Positions 32,860-41,478 are shown, numbered from the stretch's first letter. The stretch: DNA of 41,478 nucleotides from Paraburkholderia lacunae (GCF_003353175.1 NZ_QHKS01000044.1:1-41478), one strand, 5' to 3'. A program made the numbers and translations. Notes: generated by a model not told the origin, from the sequence alone.

Positions 32860-35814
32860 ATGGCGAGTAACAACGTAGCCCAATTTGCCGCGGAACTGAA
32901 AATGCCTGCAGGCGTGCTGCTCGAGCAGCTGCAGGCGGCGGGCGTCCAGAAAGCGAGCGAAGACGACAACCTGTCCGAGGCGGACAAGGCGCGTCTGCTC
33001 GACCACTTGCGCAAGTCGCACGGCTCCAACGATGCCGACAAGCGCAAGATCACGCTGACGCGCCGGCATACGTCGGAGATCAAGCAGTCCGACGCGACGG
33101 GTAAAGCTCGCACCATTCAGGTCGAGGTGCGCAAGAAGCGCACCTTCGTCCGCCGCGACGAATCCGCCGCTGAAGGCGCGGAAGCATCGAATCATGTGGC
33201 CGAGGCCGAGGTGGACGACCTCGAACTCCAGCGTCGTGAAGAGGAAGCTCGTCACGAAGCCGAACTGCTCGAAAAGCAGGCTCAGGAGCTGAAGGCGCGT
33301 CAGGAACAACTCGAACGCGAAGAGGCCGAGCGTCAGGCGCGCGAGCAGGCTGCCGAAGCCGAGCGCCGCCGTGCGGAAGAAGAAGCGGCGAAGAAGCGCG
33401 CGGCGGCTGCGGCCGAAGCGGCTTCTCGCGAGACGGCTCAAGCGGCGCAAGCCACTGCGCAGCCGGCCGCAGCGAAGGCTCAGCCGGCAGCTGCCAAGGC
33501 CGCCGAGCCGACGGCTGAGCAGGACGACGAGCGCGCTGCGGCAGAGCGCGCCGCTCAACGCGAAGCGGCGAAGAAAGCGGAAGACGCGGCGCGTCAGGCC
33601 GCCGAAAAGACGCGCGCCGAGCAGGAAGAAATCAGCAAGCGCCGTGCGGCGGCGGAAGCCGAAGCACGGGCGATTCGCGAAATGATGAGCACGCCGCGCA
33701 AGGCGCAGGTCAAGGCGCCGGAACCGGCACCGAAGCCTGCTGAGCCGGCCAAGGCCGCTGAAGCCAAGGGCACGCTGCACAAGCCGGCGCGTCCGGCAGG
33801 CGAAGCACCGGCGCGTCCGGCAGCCAGGAAGCCGGCTGCCGCGGCTCCGGCTGCTCCGGCCGCTGCACCGTCGTCGGCTGGCGACAAGAAGAAGCCGGGC
33901 GCCGGCAAGGGCGGCTGGCAGGACGACGCAGCGAAGCGCCGCGGCATCAAGACGCGTGGCGATACGAGCGGTGGTGTCGATCGCAGCTGGCGCGGTGGCC
34001 CGAAGGGTCGCGGCAAGCATCAGGAGCAGAGCACCACGTTCCAGGCGCCGACCGAACCGATCGTGCGTGAAGTGCACGTGCCGGAAACCATCACGGTCGC
34101 CGATCTGGCGCACAAGATGGCGGTGAAGGCATCGGAGGTCATCAAATCGATGATGAAGCTCGGCCAGATGGTCACGATCAACCAGATGCTGGACCAGGAA
34201 ACGGCGATGATCATCGTCGAGGAACTGGGCCATCACGCGGTTGCGGCCAAGCTGGACGATCCGGAAGCCATGCTGGTCGAAGGCGAAATTTCCGACGCGG
34301 AAGCACTGCCGCGTCCGCCGGTCGTCACGGTCATGGGCCACGTCGACCACGGCAAGACGTCGCTGCTCGACTACATCCGCCGCGCCAAGGTTGCAGCGGG
34401 TGAAGCAGGCGGGATTACGCAGCACATCGGCGCCTATCACGTCGAAACGCCGCGCGGCGTCATCACGTTCCTCGACACGCCGGGTCACGAAGCCTTTACG
34501 GCCATGCGTGCCCGTGGTGCGAAGGCAACCGACATCGTGATTCTGGTGGTCGCAGCCGACGACGGCGTGATGCCGCAAACGAAGGAAGCGATCGCCCACG
34601 CGAAGGCAGGCGGCGTGCCGCTCGTCGTCGCGATCAACAAGATCGACAAGCCCGAAGCGAATCCGGAGCGCGTCAAGCAGGAGCTGGTCGCCGAAGGCGT
34701 CGTGCCGGAAGAATACGGTGGCGATTCGCCGTTCGTGCCGGTGTCGGCCAAGACCGGCGCGGGTATCGACGATCTGCTGGAAAACGTGCTGCTGCAAGCC
34801 GAAGTGCTGGAACTGACGGCACCGGTCGAAGCACCGGCCAAGGGTCTCGTCATCGAAGCGAAGCTCGACAAGGGTAAGGGTCCGGTTGCAACGATCCTCG
34901 TCCAGTCCGGTACGCTTAACCGCGGCGACGTGGTGCTGGCAGGCAGCGCCTACGGTCGCGTGCGAGCCATGCTCGACGAAACCGGCAAGCCGACCAAGTC
35001 CGCTGGCCCGTCGATCCCGGTCGAGATTCAGGGTTTGTCGGAAGTGCCGCAGGCTGGCGAAGAAATGATCGTCATGCCCGACGACCGTAAGGCGCGTGAA
35101 GTCGCGCTGTTCCGCCAAGGCAAGTTCCGCGACGTCAAGCTGGCCAAGCAACAGGCCGCGAAGCTCGAGAACATGCTGGAACAGATGGGCGAAGGCGAAG
35201 TGCAGTACATGCCGCTCATCGTCAAGGCCGACGTGCAAGGTTCGCAGGAAGCTTTGGTGCAGTCCCTGCTCAAGCTGTCCACCGACGAAGTGCGCGTGCA
35301 GATCGTGCACGGCGCCGTGGGTGGCATCAGCGAGTCCGATGTCAACCTGGCAACGGCTTCGAAGGCGGTCATCATCGGCTTCAACACCCGTGCGGATGCA
35401 CAGGCTCGCAAGCTGGCGGAAGCCAACGGCGTCGATATTCGCTACTACAACATCATCTATGACGCAGTGGATGAAGTGAAGGCCGCGATGTCGGGCATGC
35501 TGGCACCGGAGAAGCGCGAGATCGTGACGGGTACGGTCGAAGTGCGTCAGGTCTTCAAGGTGCCGAAGATCGGCGCGGTGGCCGGCTGTATGGTCACGGA
35601 CGGTTTCGTCAAGCGCTCGTCGTCGGTGCGTGTGCTGCGCAACAACGTCGTCATCTTTACGGGCGAGCTCGATTCGCTCAAGCGCTTCAAGGACGACGTG
35701 AAGGAAGTCCGTCAGGGCTTCGAGTGCGGTATGTCGATCAAGAACTTCAACGATATCGTCGAAGGCGATCAGTTCGAAGTCTTCGAGGTTACCGAAGTCG
35801 CGCGTACGCTGTAA
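32860..35814 (+). CDS. infB: Translation initiation factor IF-2
   Basis: The 984-residue length is in the range of long proteobacterial IF-2. It begins with an IF2-N domain (MASNNVAQFAAELKMPAGVL, 1-52), then a charged Ala/Glu/Arg/Pro-rich linker (about 95-380, coiled-coil-like and disordered), and a second IF2-N domain (about 400-470). The G domain starts near 487: G1 GHVDHGKT (493-500), G3 DTPGH (539-543), G4 NKID (593-596), then domains II-IV, ending in EGDQFEVFEVTEVARTL. GTP-bound IF-2 brings initiator tRNA to the 30S subunit. A ribosome site AAGAGGAA precedes ATG 32860. Internal starts giving shorter forms, as in E. coli, may exist but cannot be seen. Confidence 0.98.
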   Translation: MASNNVAQFAAELKMPAGVLLEQLQAAGVQKASEDDNLSEADKARLLDHLRKSHGSNDADKRKITLTRRHTSEIKQSDATGKARTIQVEVRKKRTFVRRDESAAEGAEASNHVAEAEVDDLELQRREEEARHEAELLEKQAQELKARQEQLEREEAERQAREQAAEAERRRAEEEAAKKRAAAAAEAASRETAQAAQATAQPAAAKAQPAAAKAAEPTAEQDDERAAAERAAQREAAKKAEDAARQAAEKTRAEQEEISKRRAAAEAEARAIREMMSTPRKAQVKAPEPAPKPAEPAKAAEAKGTLHKPARPAGEAPARPAARKPAAAAPAAPAAAPSSAGDKKKPGAGKGGWQDDAAKRRGIKTRGDTSGGVDRSWRGGPKGRGKHQEQSTTFQAPTEPIVREVHVPETITVADLAHKMAVKASEVIKSMMKLGQMVTINQMLDQETAMIIVEELGHHAVAAKLDDPEAMLVEGEISDAEALPRPPVVTVMGHVDHGKTSLLDYIRRAKVAAGEAGGITQHIGAYHVETPRGVITFLDTPGHEAFTAMRARGAKATDIVILVVAADDGVMPQTKEAIAHAKAGGVPLVVAINKIDKPEANPERVKQELVAEGVVPEEYGGDSPFVPVSAKTGAGIDDLLENVLLQAEVLELTAPVEAPAKGLVIEAKLDKGKGPVATILVQSGTLNRGDVVLAGSAYGRVRAMLDETGKPTKSAGPSIPVEIQGLSEVPQAGEEMIVMPDDRKAREVALFRQGKFRDVKLAKQQAAKLENMLEQMGEGEVQYMPLIVKADVQGSQEALVQSLLKLSTDEVRVQIVHGAVGGISESDVNLATASKAVIIGFNTRADAQARKLAEANGVDIRYYNIIYDAVDEVKAAMSGMLAPEKREIVTGTVEVRQVFKVPKIGAVAGCMVTDGFVKRSSSVRVLRNNVVIFTGELDSLKRFKDDVKEVRQGFECGMSIKNFNDIVEGDQFEVFEVTEVARTL

Positions 35815-35820
35815 TTCACG

Positions 35821-35885
35821 CGGCACGGCAAAAGGGGCGGAGCGGGCTTCAACGCCCGCTCCGCCCGTTGTTTTTGGCCGTGCCG
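35821..35885 (+). terminator. Large hairpin with terminator features between infB and rbfA
   Basis: GGGCGGAGCGGGC (35835-35847) pairs perfectly with GCCCGCTCCGCCC (35854-35866), followed by GTTGTTTTT. An outer arm CGGCACGGC (35821-35829) also pairs perfectly with GCCGTGCCG (35877-35885), and AAAA faces TTTT in between. The whole can fold as one very long stem, so it may terminate part of the transcripts, or work as an RNA processing site between the two genes. Confidence 0.75.
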
Positions 35886-36000
35886 TTTCGCGCCCGCAGC
35901 GGTCATGGCGGTTGTTCCAGCCGCTTCATCGCCGCCTGGAAAAAACCGCGGCACGCGCGAACAACCTTTGCCATCCGCCGGAACGGATCATCCATTCACC

Positions 36001-36366
36001 ATGCCTAAAAAACGAACTTCTCCCAATCGCAACGTGCAGATCGCCGATCAGATCCAGCGCGATCTGTCCGAACTGCTGCGCGAGGTCAAGGACCCGCGCA
36101 TCGGTATCGTCACGATTCAAAGCGTCGAACTGACGCCGGACTATGCGCACGCGAAGGTCTATTTCACGACGCTGACGGGCGACCCGCAGCAGACGCTGGA
36201 AGCACTCCAGCACGCGGCCGGCCATCTGCACAATCAGCTGTTCAAGCGCCTGCATATCCACACCGTGCCGACGCTGCATTTCCACTACGACAAGACCATC
36301 GAACGTGCCGTCGAAATGTCGCGTTTGATCGACGAGGCGAATGCCAATCGCGCGAAAGAGGATTGA
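36001..36366 (+). CDS. rbfA: 30S ribosome-binding factor RbfA
   Basis: The 121-residue protein has the single KH-like fold of RbfA: NVQIADQIQRDLSELLREVKDPRIGIVTIQSVELTPDYAHAKVYFT, the helix LQHAAGHLHNQLFKRLHIHTVPTLHFHYDKTIE. ATG 36001 starts MPKKRTSPNRN, a typical start; upstream extension is not similar. RbfA acts in late 30S assembly and 16S 5' end processing, and is released by IF-2 or RsgA-type GTPases. It is separated from infB by a large hairpin (35821-35885), so its expression may partly differ from that of infB. Confidence 0.96.
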   Translation: MPKKRTSPNRNVQIADQIQRDLSELLREVKDPRIGIVTIQSVELTPDYAHAKVYFTTLTGDPQQTLEALQHAAGHLHNQLFKRLHIHTVPTLHFHYDKTIERAVEMSRLIDEANANRAKED

Positions 36367-36484
36367 ACGCGCGGGTTCTGTCCGCGTCCTCATCCGCGCG
36401 CTGATTGCGCCCATGCTTGCGTCCTGACCCAGCGTCCTCAGCCGCGCTGTTTTTCGTACCCATTGAAGCTTTCGTCTTTCTGAC

Positions 36485-37420
36485 ATGACCGCACCTCAAC
36501 GCCCCCGCGTGCCGCGTCGCGCGCTCGACGGCGTGCTGCTGCTCGACAAGCCGCTCGGCTTGTCGAGCAACGACGCGCTGATTCGGGCGAAGCGTCTCTA
36601 TCTGGCGAAAAAGGCGGGCCATACCGGCACGCTCGATCCACTAGCCACCGGTCTGTTGCCGCTGTGTTTCGGCGAAGCCACCAAGTTCTCGCAGGACCTG
36701 CTCGAAGCCGACAAGACCTACGAGGCGACCATGCGCCTCGGCATCCGCACGACCACCGGCGACGCCGAAGGCGAAGCGCTCGACACGCGCGAGGTGACGT
36801 GCGACGAGGCTGCTGTAAAGGCTGCGCTGGGCACTTTCCTCGGCGGCATCGTTCAGGTTCCGCCGATGTATTCGGCGCTCAAGCGCGACGGCAAGCCGCT
36901 CTACGAATACGCGCGCGCTGGTCAGACGGTCGAGCGGGAAGGGCGTCAGGTGACGATCCATGCGCTCGAGCTGCTCGCCTGCGCGCTGCCGGACGTCACG
37001 TTTCGCGTGACGTGCAGTAAAGGCACCTACGTCAGGACGCTGGCCGAGGATATCGGTGAAGCGCTCGGTTGTGGCGCACATCTGGTCGCGTTGCGGCGCA
37101 CGAGTGTGGGCGCGCTGACGTTGGAAAATTCGGTGACCCTCGACGCGCTGTCCGACGCGACGCAAAGCGAGCGCGATGCGTGGCTGCAACCGGTCGATGC
37201 GTTGCTGTCCACCTTCCCGCTCGTGCAATTGAACGAAGACGCGACACGGCGATTCCTGCATGGCCAGCGCTTGAAACTCTCCGAACTGACCCTCAGCGCG
37301 GACGCGCTGAACGCGCCACGGGTTCGCGTCTACGCCGCGCAAGGCCGCTTGCTTGGCGTCGCGAAACAGGGCGAGGGCGTGCTTGCGCCGGAGCGGTTGG
37401 TGGTGACAGCCGCGAGCTGA
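36485..37420 (+). CDS. truB: tRNA pseudouridine(55) synthase TruB
   Basis: The 311-residue protein makes pseudouridine 55 in the T-loop of tRNAs. The catalytic motif is GHTGTLDPLATG with Asp51. Upstream is LLLDKPLGLSSNDALIRAKRL; downstream are TYEATMRLGIRTTTGDAEGE, QVPPMYSALKRDGKPLYEYAR and GTYVRTLAEDIGEALG. Its C-terminal region has a PUA-like end (RVRVYAAQGRLLGVAKQ). ATG 36485 lies 118 bases after the rbfA stop. The gene closes the operon and is followed by a perfect bidirectional terminator. Confidence 0.97.
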   Translation: MTAPQRPRVPRRALDGVLLLDKPLGLSSNDALIRAKRLYLAKKAGHTGTLDPLATGLLPLCFGEATKFSQDLLEADKTYEATMRLGIRTTTGDAEGEALDTREVTCDEAAVKAALGTFLGGIVQVPPMYSALKRDGKPLYEYARAGQTVEREGRQVTIHALELLACALPDVTFRVTCSKGTYVRTLAEDIGEALGCGAHLVALRRTSVGALTLENSVTLDALSDATQSERDAWLQPVDALLSTFPLVQLNEDATRRFLHGQRLKLSELTLSADALNAPRVRVYAAQGRLLGVAKQGEGVLAPERLVVTAAS

Positions 37421-37450
37421 ACCGCGTTCGCAGCCCGGCGCGCAGCAACG

Positions 37451-37488
37451 AAAAAGGCGGAACCGCTCGATAGCGGTTCCGCCTTTTT
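37451..37488. terminator. Perfect bidirectional terminator between truB and the emrB-like gene
   Basis: AAAAAGGCGGAACCGCT (37451-37467) is exactly complementary to AGCGGTTCCGCCTTTTT (37472-37488) with a four-base loop. Either strand ends in five T, so it can stop both truB from the left and the efflux operon from the right. Confidence 0.95.
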
Positions 37489-37523
37489 CCATGCGGCCGG
37501 CTGTCTTGGACCGGCGCTAGAAC

Positions 37524-39086
37524 TCAGTGCGCCGCCGCGGCTGCGGCACCAGCGTCACCGCCCGCGCGTTCCGGCTTGGTGATCCAGATGAGCGCAATCA
37601 GCGCGACAAAGATGCCGGCGGAAACAAAGAACAGATCGTTCACGCCCAACTGCGCCGCTTGCTGCGTGGCCATTGTGTTGAAGAGACCATACGCCTGCGG
37701 CTGACTGAACCCCGCTGCACCCATCTGCCGGATCGATTGATCGAACACCGGGTTGTACGCATTCGCCTGTTCCGACAACTGCGCGTGATGCATGATGGTC
37801 CGGTGATCCCATGCGGTCTGGAAGATCGAGGTGCCGATCCCGCCGCACATGATCCGCACGAAGTTCGACAGACCCGACGCGGCCGGAATCCGGTTGCCCG
37901 ACAAACCCGACAGCGTGATCGACACCAGCGGGATAAAGAACCCGGCCATGCCGATGCCTTGGATCAGCGTCGGCAGCAGCAGCGAATAGGTATCGACGCC
38001 GGTCGTATAACGCGAGCGCATCCAGAAGCACAGCGCAAACACGAGGAACGACAGGGTCGCGATATAGCGCGGATCGGTCCGCGGCAACACCTTGCCGGTG
38101 ATCGGCGACAGCAGCACCGCGAAGAGGCCCACCGGCGCCATCACCAGACCGGCTTCGGTTGCGGTGTAGCCAATGTCGGTTTGCAGCCACAGCGGCAACA
38201 GCACGAGATTGCCGAAATAGAGTCCGTAGCCGATCGACAGCGCGACCGTGCCGCCCGTGAAATTGCGCCGGCTGAAGAGCGACAGGTCGACCACCGGATG
38301 CTCGGCCGTCAATTCCCATACGATGAAGAACGCGAGCGCAATCACCGCGACCAGCGCCAGAACGACGATGGTGGTCGACGAGAACCAGTCGAGATCCTTG
38401 CCCTTATCGAGCATCACCTGCAACGAGCCGACCCAGGCGATCAGCAGGCCGAGTCCGACGCCGTCGATCGGCGCCTTTTTGACGACCGAGTCGCGCTTGC
38501 GGAAGATCATCCACGTCGCCGCCGCAGCAATCGCGCCGACCGGAATGTTGACGTAAAAAATCCAGGGCCACGAGATGTTGTCCGAGATCCAGCCGCCGAG
38601 AATCGGGCCGGCCACTGGCGCAATCAGCGTGGTCATCGCCCACATCGACAGAGCCATGGGCGCCTTGGCGCGCGGATAGCTGGCGAGCAGCAGCGTTTGC
38701 GACAGCGGAATCATCGGGCCGGCCACCGCGCCTTGCAGCACGCGCGAGGCGAGCAGAAAGGGCAGGGTGGGCGCGAGGCCGCACATCCACGACGAGATCA
38801 CGAACAGCACGATCGACGCCATGAACAGGCGCACCTGGCCGATGCGGTCGGTGAGCCAGCCGGTCAGCGGCACGGAAATCGCGTTGGCGACCGCGAACGA
38901 CGTGATCACCCACGTACCCTGATCGGACGAGACACCGAGGTCGCCCGAAATCGACGGGATCGACACGTTCGCAATCGACGTGTCGAGCACGTTCATGAAC
39001 ACGGCGAGCGACACCGCGATGGTGCCGATCACGAGTTGCGCGCCCTCGAGCGGCGGGTGAGGGACTTGCGCCTGAGCCTGAGCCAT
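37524..39086 (-). CDS. EmrB-type multidrug efflux transporter (MFS, DHA2 family)
   Basis: The 520-residue protein has 14 predicted membrane helices. Typical DHA2 features are VFMNVLDTSIANVSIPSISGDLGVSSDQGTWVITSF (helix 1, motif D1), TGWLTDRIGQVRLFM (motif A), LQGAVAGPMIPLSQTLLL (motif B), and WAMTTLIAPVAGPILGGWI (antiporter motif C). It should export amphipathic drugs by proton antiport, together with the periplasmic adaptor encoded just upstream (31 bases) and an outer membrane factor. The start ATG at 39086 gives MAQAQAQVPHPPLEGA. The C-terminal Ala-rich tail ends by the bidirectional terminator. The outer membrane gene of this operon is broken, so pump function may depend on another factor. 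Confidence 0.93.
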   Translation of the reverse strand: MAQAQAQVPHPPLEGAQLVIGTIAVSLAVFMNVLDTSIANVSIPSISGDLGVSSDQGTWVITSFAVANAISVPLTGWLTDRIGQVRLFMASIVLFVISSWMCGLAPTLPFLLASRVLQGAVAGPMIPLSQTLLLASYPRAKAPMALSMWAMTTLIAPVAGPILGGWISDNISWPWIFYVNIPVGAIAAAATWMIFRKRDSVVKKAPIDGVGLGLLIAWVGSLQVMLDKGKDLDWFSSTTIVVLALVAVIALAFFIVWELTAEHPVVDLSLFSRRNFTGGTVALSIGYGLYFGNLVLLPLWLQTDIGYTATEAGLVMAPVGLFAVLLSPITGKVLPRTDPRYIATLSFLVFALCFWMRSRYTTGVDTYSLLLPTLIQGIGMAGFFIPLVSITLSGLSGNRIPAASGLSNFVRIMCGGIGTSIFQTAWDHRTIMHHAQLSEQANAYNPVFDQSIRQMGAAGFSQPQAYGLFNTMATQQAAQLGVNDLFFVSAGIFVALIALIWITKPERAGGDAGAAAAAAH

Positions 39087-39117
39087 TAAAAAAGCCTTGT
39101 ATGAGTCGTGGCGAGGC

Positions 39118-40344
39118 TTACATCAGCTTCGCAGCGGGCTTGGCGGCGCCTGCTTGCGTCGACTTCTGCGAGCCGCCGTTCGGGCCTGCGTTCTCCGAGA
39201 TGATGCGGGCGATTTCCGCGTCGGCTTCGTCGCCGTACTTCTCGAACACGTTGGTTTGATAAACCGTGTTCGGCGCCTGGCCAAGCTGGCCGCCTTCATC
39301 GTTCTTGATGGCCACGTCCGCTTGCATCGACAGGCCGATGCGCAGCGGGTGCTTCTCGAGTTCCTGCGGGTCGAGCGCGATCCGCACCGGCAGACGTTGC
39401 ACCACCTTGATCCAGTTGCCGGTCGCGTTCTGCGCGGGCAAAAGCGAGAAGGCCGAACCCGTGCCCGCCGAGAAGCCGACCACCTTGCCGTGGAACACTA
39501 CCGAAGAGCCGTACACGTCGGCCGTCAGTTCAACCGGCTGACCGATGCGCATGTGCTTCAACTGCACTTCCTTGAAATTCGCGTCGACCCACACGCCGCC
39601 GAGCGGCACGATCGCCATCAGCGGGGTGCCCGGCGAGACGCGCTGGCCGACCTGCACCGAGCGTTTCGCGACGTAGCCGGTGACCGGCGCCGGCAGGTTG
39701 TTGCGCGCGTTGTTCAGGTACGCGTCGCGGACCTTCGCAGCGGCGGCCTGGACGTTCGGGTGATTCGCGATCGTGGTGTTGGCGGTCAGCGCGCGGTTCG
39801 ACGCCAGTTGCTGCTGGGCTGCGTCGACGGCGGCCTGCGCGCTCTTCACGGCGTCGCGCGCGTGCGAGATTTCTTCCTGCGACACGGCGCCCGTTTGCGC
39901 GACCGTGAGACGGCGCTTCAGGTCGTCCTGCGCGCGCGACAGATCGGACTGGCGCACGGCGACTTGCGCCAGGTATTGATCGTCGTCGGCGAACAGGCCG
40001 CGCACCTGGCGCACCGTCTGCGCGAGATTGGCTTCGGCCTGTTCGAGCGCGACGCGCGCGTCGGCAGGATCGAGCACGACGAGCGGGTCGCCGGCCTTCA
40101 CGGTTTGCGTGTCGTCCGCGTTCACGGCGACCACCGTACCGGTGACCTGCGGCGTGATCTGCACGACGTTGCCGTTCACGTACGCGTCGTCGGTGTCCTC
40201 ATGGAAGCGCGCGACGAGGAAGTAGTACAGGCCATAGGCGATCGCTGCGGTCAGGATCACGATGACGAGCAGCGTCATCATGAGCTTGCGTTTGCCGGTG
40301 TTCGCCGGTTGTGCGGGGGCCGCGGGCTGTTGGGGGGTGCTCAT
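39118..40344 (-). CDS. EmrA-type membrane fusion protein (HlyD family)
   Basis: The 408-residue protein has a cytoplasmic start, one membrane helix (about 20-43), then the periplasmic adaptor body: DAYVNGNVVQITPQVTGTVVAV (half of the lipoyl domain), a long alpha-helical hairpin (about 105-215), and VTGYVAKRSVQVGQRVSPGTPLMAIVPLGGVWVDANFKE (second half of the lipoyl domain and beta-barrel). The tail (from about 360) is hydrophilic. It links the EmrB-like pump to an outer membrane factor. It starts at ATG 40344, 76 bases after the stop of the interrupted outer membrane gene, and is 31 bases upstream of the emrB-like gene. Confidence 0.94.
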   Translation of the reverse strand: MSTPQQPAAPAQPANTGKRKLMMTLLVIVILTAAIAYGLYYFLVARFHEDTDDAYVNGNVVQITPQVTGTVVAVNADDTQTVKAGDPLVVLDPADARVALEQAEANLAQTVRQVRGLFADDDQYLAQVAVRQSDLSRAQDDLKRRLTVAQTGAVSQEEISHARDAVKSAQAAVDAAQQQLASNRALTANTTIANHPNVQAAAAKVRDAYLNNARNNLPAPVTGYVAKRSVQVGQRVSPGTPLMAIVPLGGVWVDANFKEVQLKHMRIGQPVELTADVYGSSVVFHGKVVGFSAGTGSAFSLLPAQNATGNWIKVVQRLPVRIALDPQELEKHPLRIGLSMQADVAIKNDEGGQLGQAPNTVYQTNVFEKYGDEADAEIARIISENAGPNGGSQKSTQAGAAKPAAKLM

Positions 40345-40420
40345 GGATGTGCTCCGGGTTCTCTCAAGCGTCGTCGTTTATGCGGATGTTCGGGCGAGTA
40401 TGCGTCGCGTCGATGTAGCT

Positions 40421-41355
40421 TCAGTTTGCGGCGGCGGTCGCGGCGGTCACCGGGGCGTCGGCCGGCACCACGAGGCCGGTCTGCGTCGCGTCGAAACCGC
40501 CGCCGAGCGCCTTGATGAGGCCGATCTGCAAGCCGCGGCGGCGCATCTTCAGGCCCGTCACCGTCTGTTCGGCGGCAAGGCGGTTCTGGTCGGCGGTCAG
40601 CACCTGCAACTGCGGCGACAAACCGGCCTTATAGCGGATCACTGCCAGCTGGTACGCCTTGGTCGACGCGTCGAGCGCGCGTTGGGCGTCGCCCGATTGC
40701 TGGTCGATCGAACGGATCGACGAGACCTGCGTTGCCACATCCGACAGCGCGTTGATCAGCGTCTCGTTGTAGTTCGCTACATCGAGGTCGAAGTCGGCAT
40801 AGCGGCCCTTCAATTGCGAGCGCAGCGCGCCGGCGTCGAAGATCGGCAGGTGAATCGCCGGGCCGAATTGCATCTGACGGCTACTCGATTTCAGGAAGCG
40901 GCCCCAGCCGAACGCGTCGAATCCGAAGCCGGCCGCGAGATTCACGTCCGGAAAGAATTCGGCCTTCGCTTCCTTCACGTCGTGCATGGCCGCTTCGACC
41001 TGCCAGCGCGCGGCGACGATATCGGCGCGGCGCGCCACGAGGTCGGCCGGCAGGTTGTTCGGCAACGCTACGGCGTTGCCGGTGGTCAGCACCGGCTCGG
41101 CGATTTGCAGACCGCGATCCGGGCCTTTTCCGAGCAGCGCGCCCAGCTGATAACGCGCCACCGTGATCTGGCCGTCGAGGTCGGTCAAATTCGACTGGCT
41201 GGTCGCGATGTTGCCGTTCGCGGTTTGCCGCTCGACGTTGGTGTCGAGACCGGCGGTGACGCGGCCATCGGTAATCCGGCCGATGTCCTGGCGGTTGGCG
41301 ATCTCACGCTGCGCGATATCGCGGAACGCATACAGTTGCGCGAGCTGGTTATAGG
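40421..41355 (-). pseudogene. Outer membrane efflux factor (NodT/OprM-like), 5' part cut off by an insertion sequence
   Basis: About 311 residues of a TolC-type outer membrane factor remain. They include AYNQLAQLYAFRDIAQREI, RITDGRVTAGLDTNVERQTANGN, TDLDGQITVARYQLGALLGKGP and LVARRADIVAARWQVEAAMHDVKEAKAEFFPDVNLAAGFGF. These are the family repeat elements. The normal 480-500 residue protein has an N-terminal lipoprotein signal and about 170 more residues, absent here: a TAA (41363-41365) and an IS50-like end lie directly upstream. It would be the first gene of the efflux operon. It should not be functional unless the part beyond the window restores it. A TTG at 41188 is only an internal codon. 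Confidence 0.85.
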
Positions 41356-41374
41356 CATCTCGTTATACAGAAGT
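41356..41374 (+). repeat. Terminal inverted repeat of an IS50-like element (left end)
   Basis: The 19 bases match the known Tn5/IS50 outside end (CTGACTCTTATACACAAGT) at 12 positions, with TTATACA and AAGT kept at the same spacing. The transposase stop codon lies inside this repeat, as is known for the inside end of IS50. The outer membrane factor frame begins directly beyond it. Confidence 0.6.
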
Positions 41375-41478
41375 GTCGTAGCCGTCGCGCAAGATCTGGA
41401 TGGTGATCACAGCATCCATGACTCGCTGCATGCCGATCCACAGCGTCTTCGCGCCCGGTTCGCCATCGCTCTTGCGCC
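41363..41478 (-). mobile_element. IS4-family (IS50-like) transposase, C-terminal end, leaving the window
   Basis: The last 37 residues before the TAA at 41363-41365 contain KSDGEPGAKTLWIGMQRVMD, the conserved segment near the C-terminus of IS4/Tn5-type transposases. The remaining gene lies to the right of the window. Together with the end-like repeat at 41356-41374 it shows that an IS4-family element lies inside the outer membrane factor gene. The element is in the same orientation as the gene, so its transcription would read into the efflux operon. A nine-base target duplication, usual for this family, would start near 41347, but cannot be checked here. Confidence 0.8.

Noticed and set aside
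32821..35826. Very long open frame opposite infB (about 1000 codons)
   Set aside because: It lies exactly antisense to a certain gene, has no known domain, and is explained by GC-rich codon bias that removes stops on the opposite strand.
37527..39089. 520-codon open frame opposite the emrB-like gene
   Set aside because: Mirror of the real gene, rich in Arg, His, Gln and Asp, as expected from reversed hydrophobic codons.

Overview
The window looks like a chromosome segment of a high-GC betaproteobacterium, most likely Burkholderia or Paraburkholderia. This rests on gene order (scpB, rluB, rimP-nusA-infB-rbfA-truB), GC-rich codon use, an overlapping recC-recB-recD operon, and an EmrAB-type pump with a NodT-like outer membrane gene. 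The genus is an inference; no rRNA gene is present to test it.

Left edge, about 1-3900: an accessory block richer in AT than the rest. It begins with the 3' end of an IS30-family transposase. A short reading frame with a cytochrome-c-like tail follows. Next is a three-gene minus-strand cluster encoding a multi-pass membrane protein, a 69-residue protein and a retropepsin-like aspartic protease with a DTGAD active site. On the plus strand, a clearly foreign, low-GC gene encodes an ABC-type ATPase fused to a TOPRIM/DUF4435-like domain. It resembles OLD and merged PARIS anti-phage proteins. These last two loci are the best candidates for poorly described systems.

Backbone, about 4100-27000: a small one-helix membrane protein; a FUSC/YccS-type membrane protein with a low-complexity insert; recC, recB and recD joined by ATGA overlaps, with an 11-copy hexamer repeat in recD; a VC0807-like membrane protein; the ribosome-rescue factor arfB; a 12-copy heptamer repeat; and an EAL phosphodiesterase. 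A run of small genes follows: an ABM monooxygenase, two exported small proteins, YdcF and hypotheticals. Then come a solo IS5-type transposase domain, a LysR regulator and a PLP aminotransferase.

Backbone, about 27000-37500: chromosome segregation (scpB), rRNA modification (rluB) and the translation/transcription operon rimP-nusA-infB-rbfA-truB. The operon has a strong sigma70-type promoter, a terminator hairpin in the rimP leader, and another large hairpin between infB and rbfA.

Right edge, 37500-41478: a minus-strand multidrug efflux operon (outer membrane factor, emrA-like, emrB-like). Its first gene is cut by an IS4-family, IS50-like element whose transposase tail and terminal repeat run off the window. 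The intact emrA and emrB genes therefore lie downstream of a broken partner. No tRNA, rRNA, CRISPR array or replication origin was seen.
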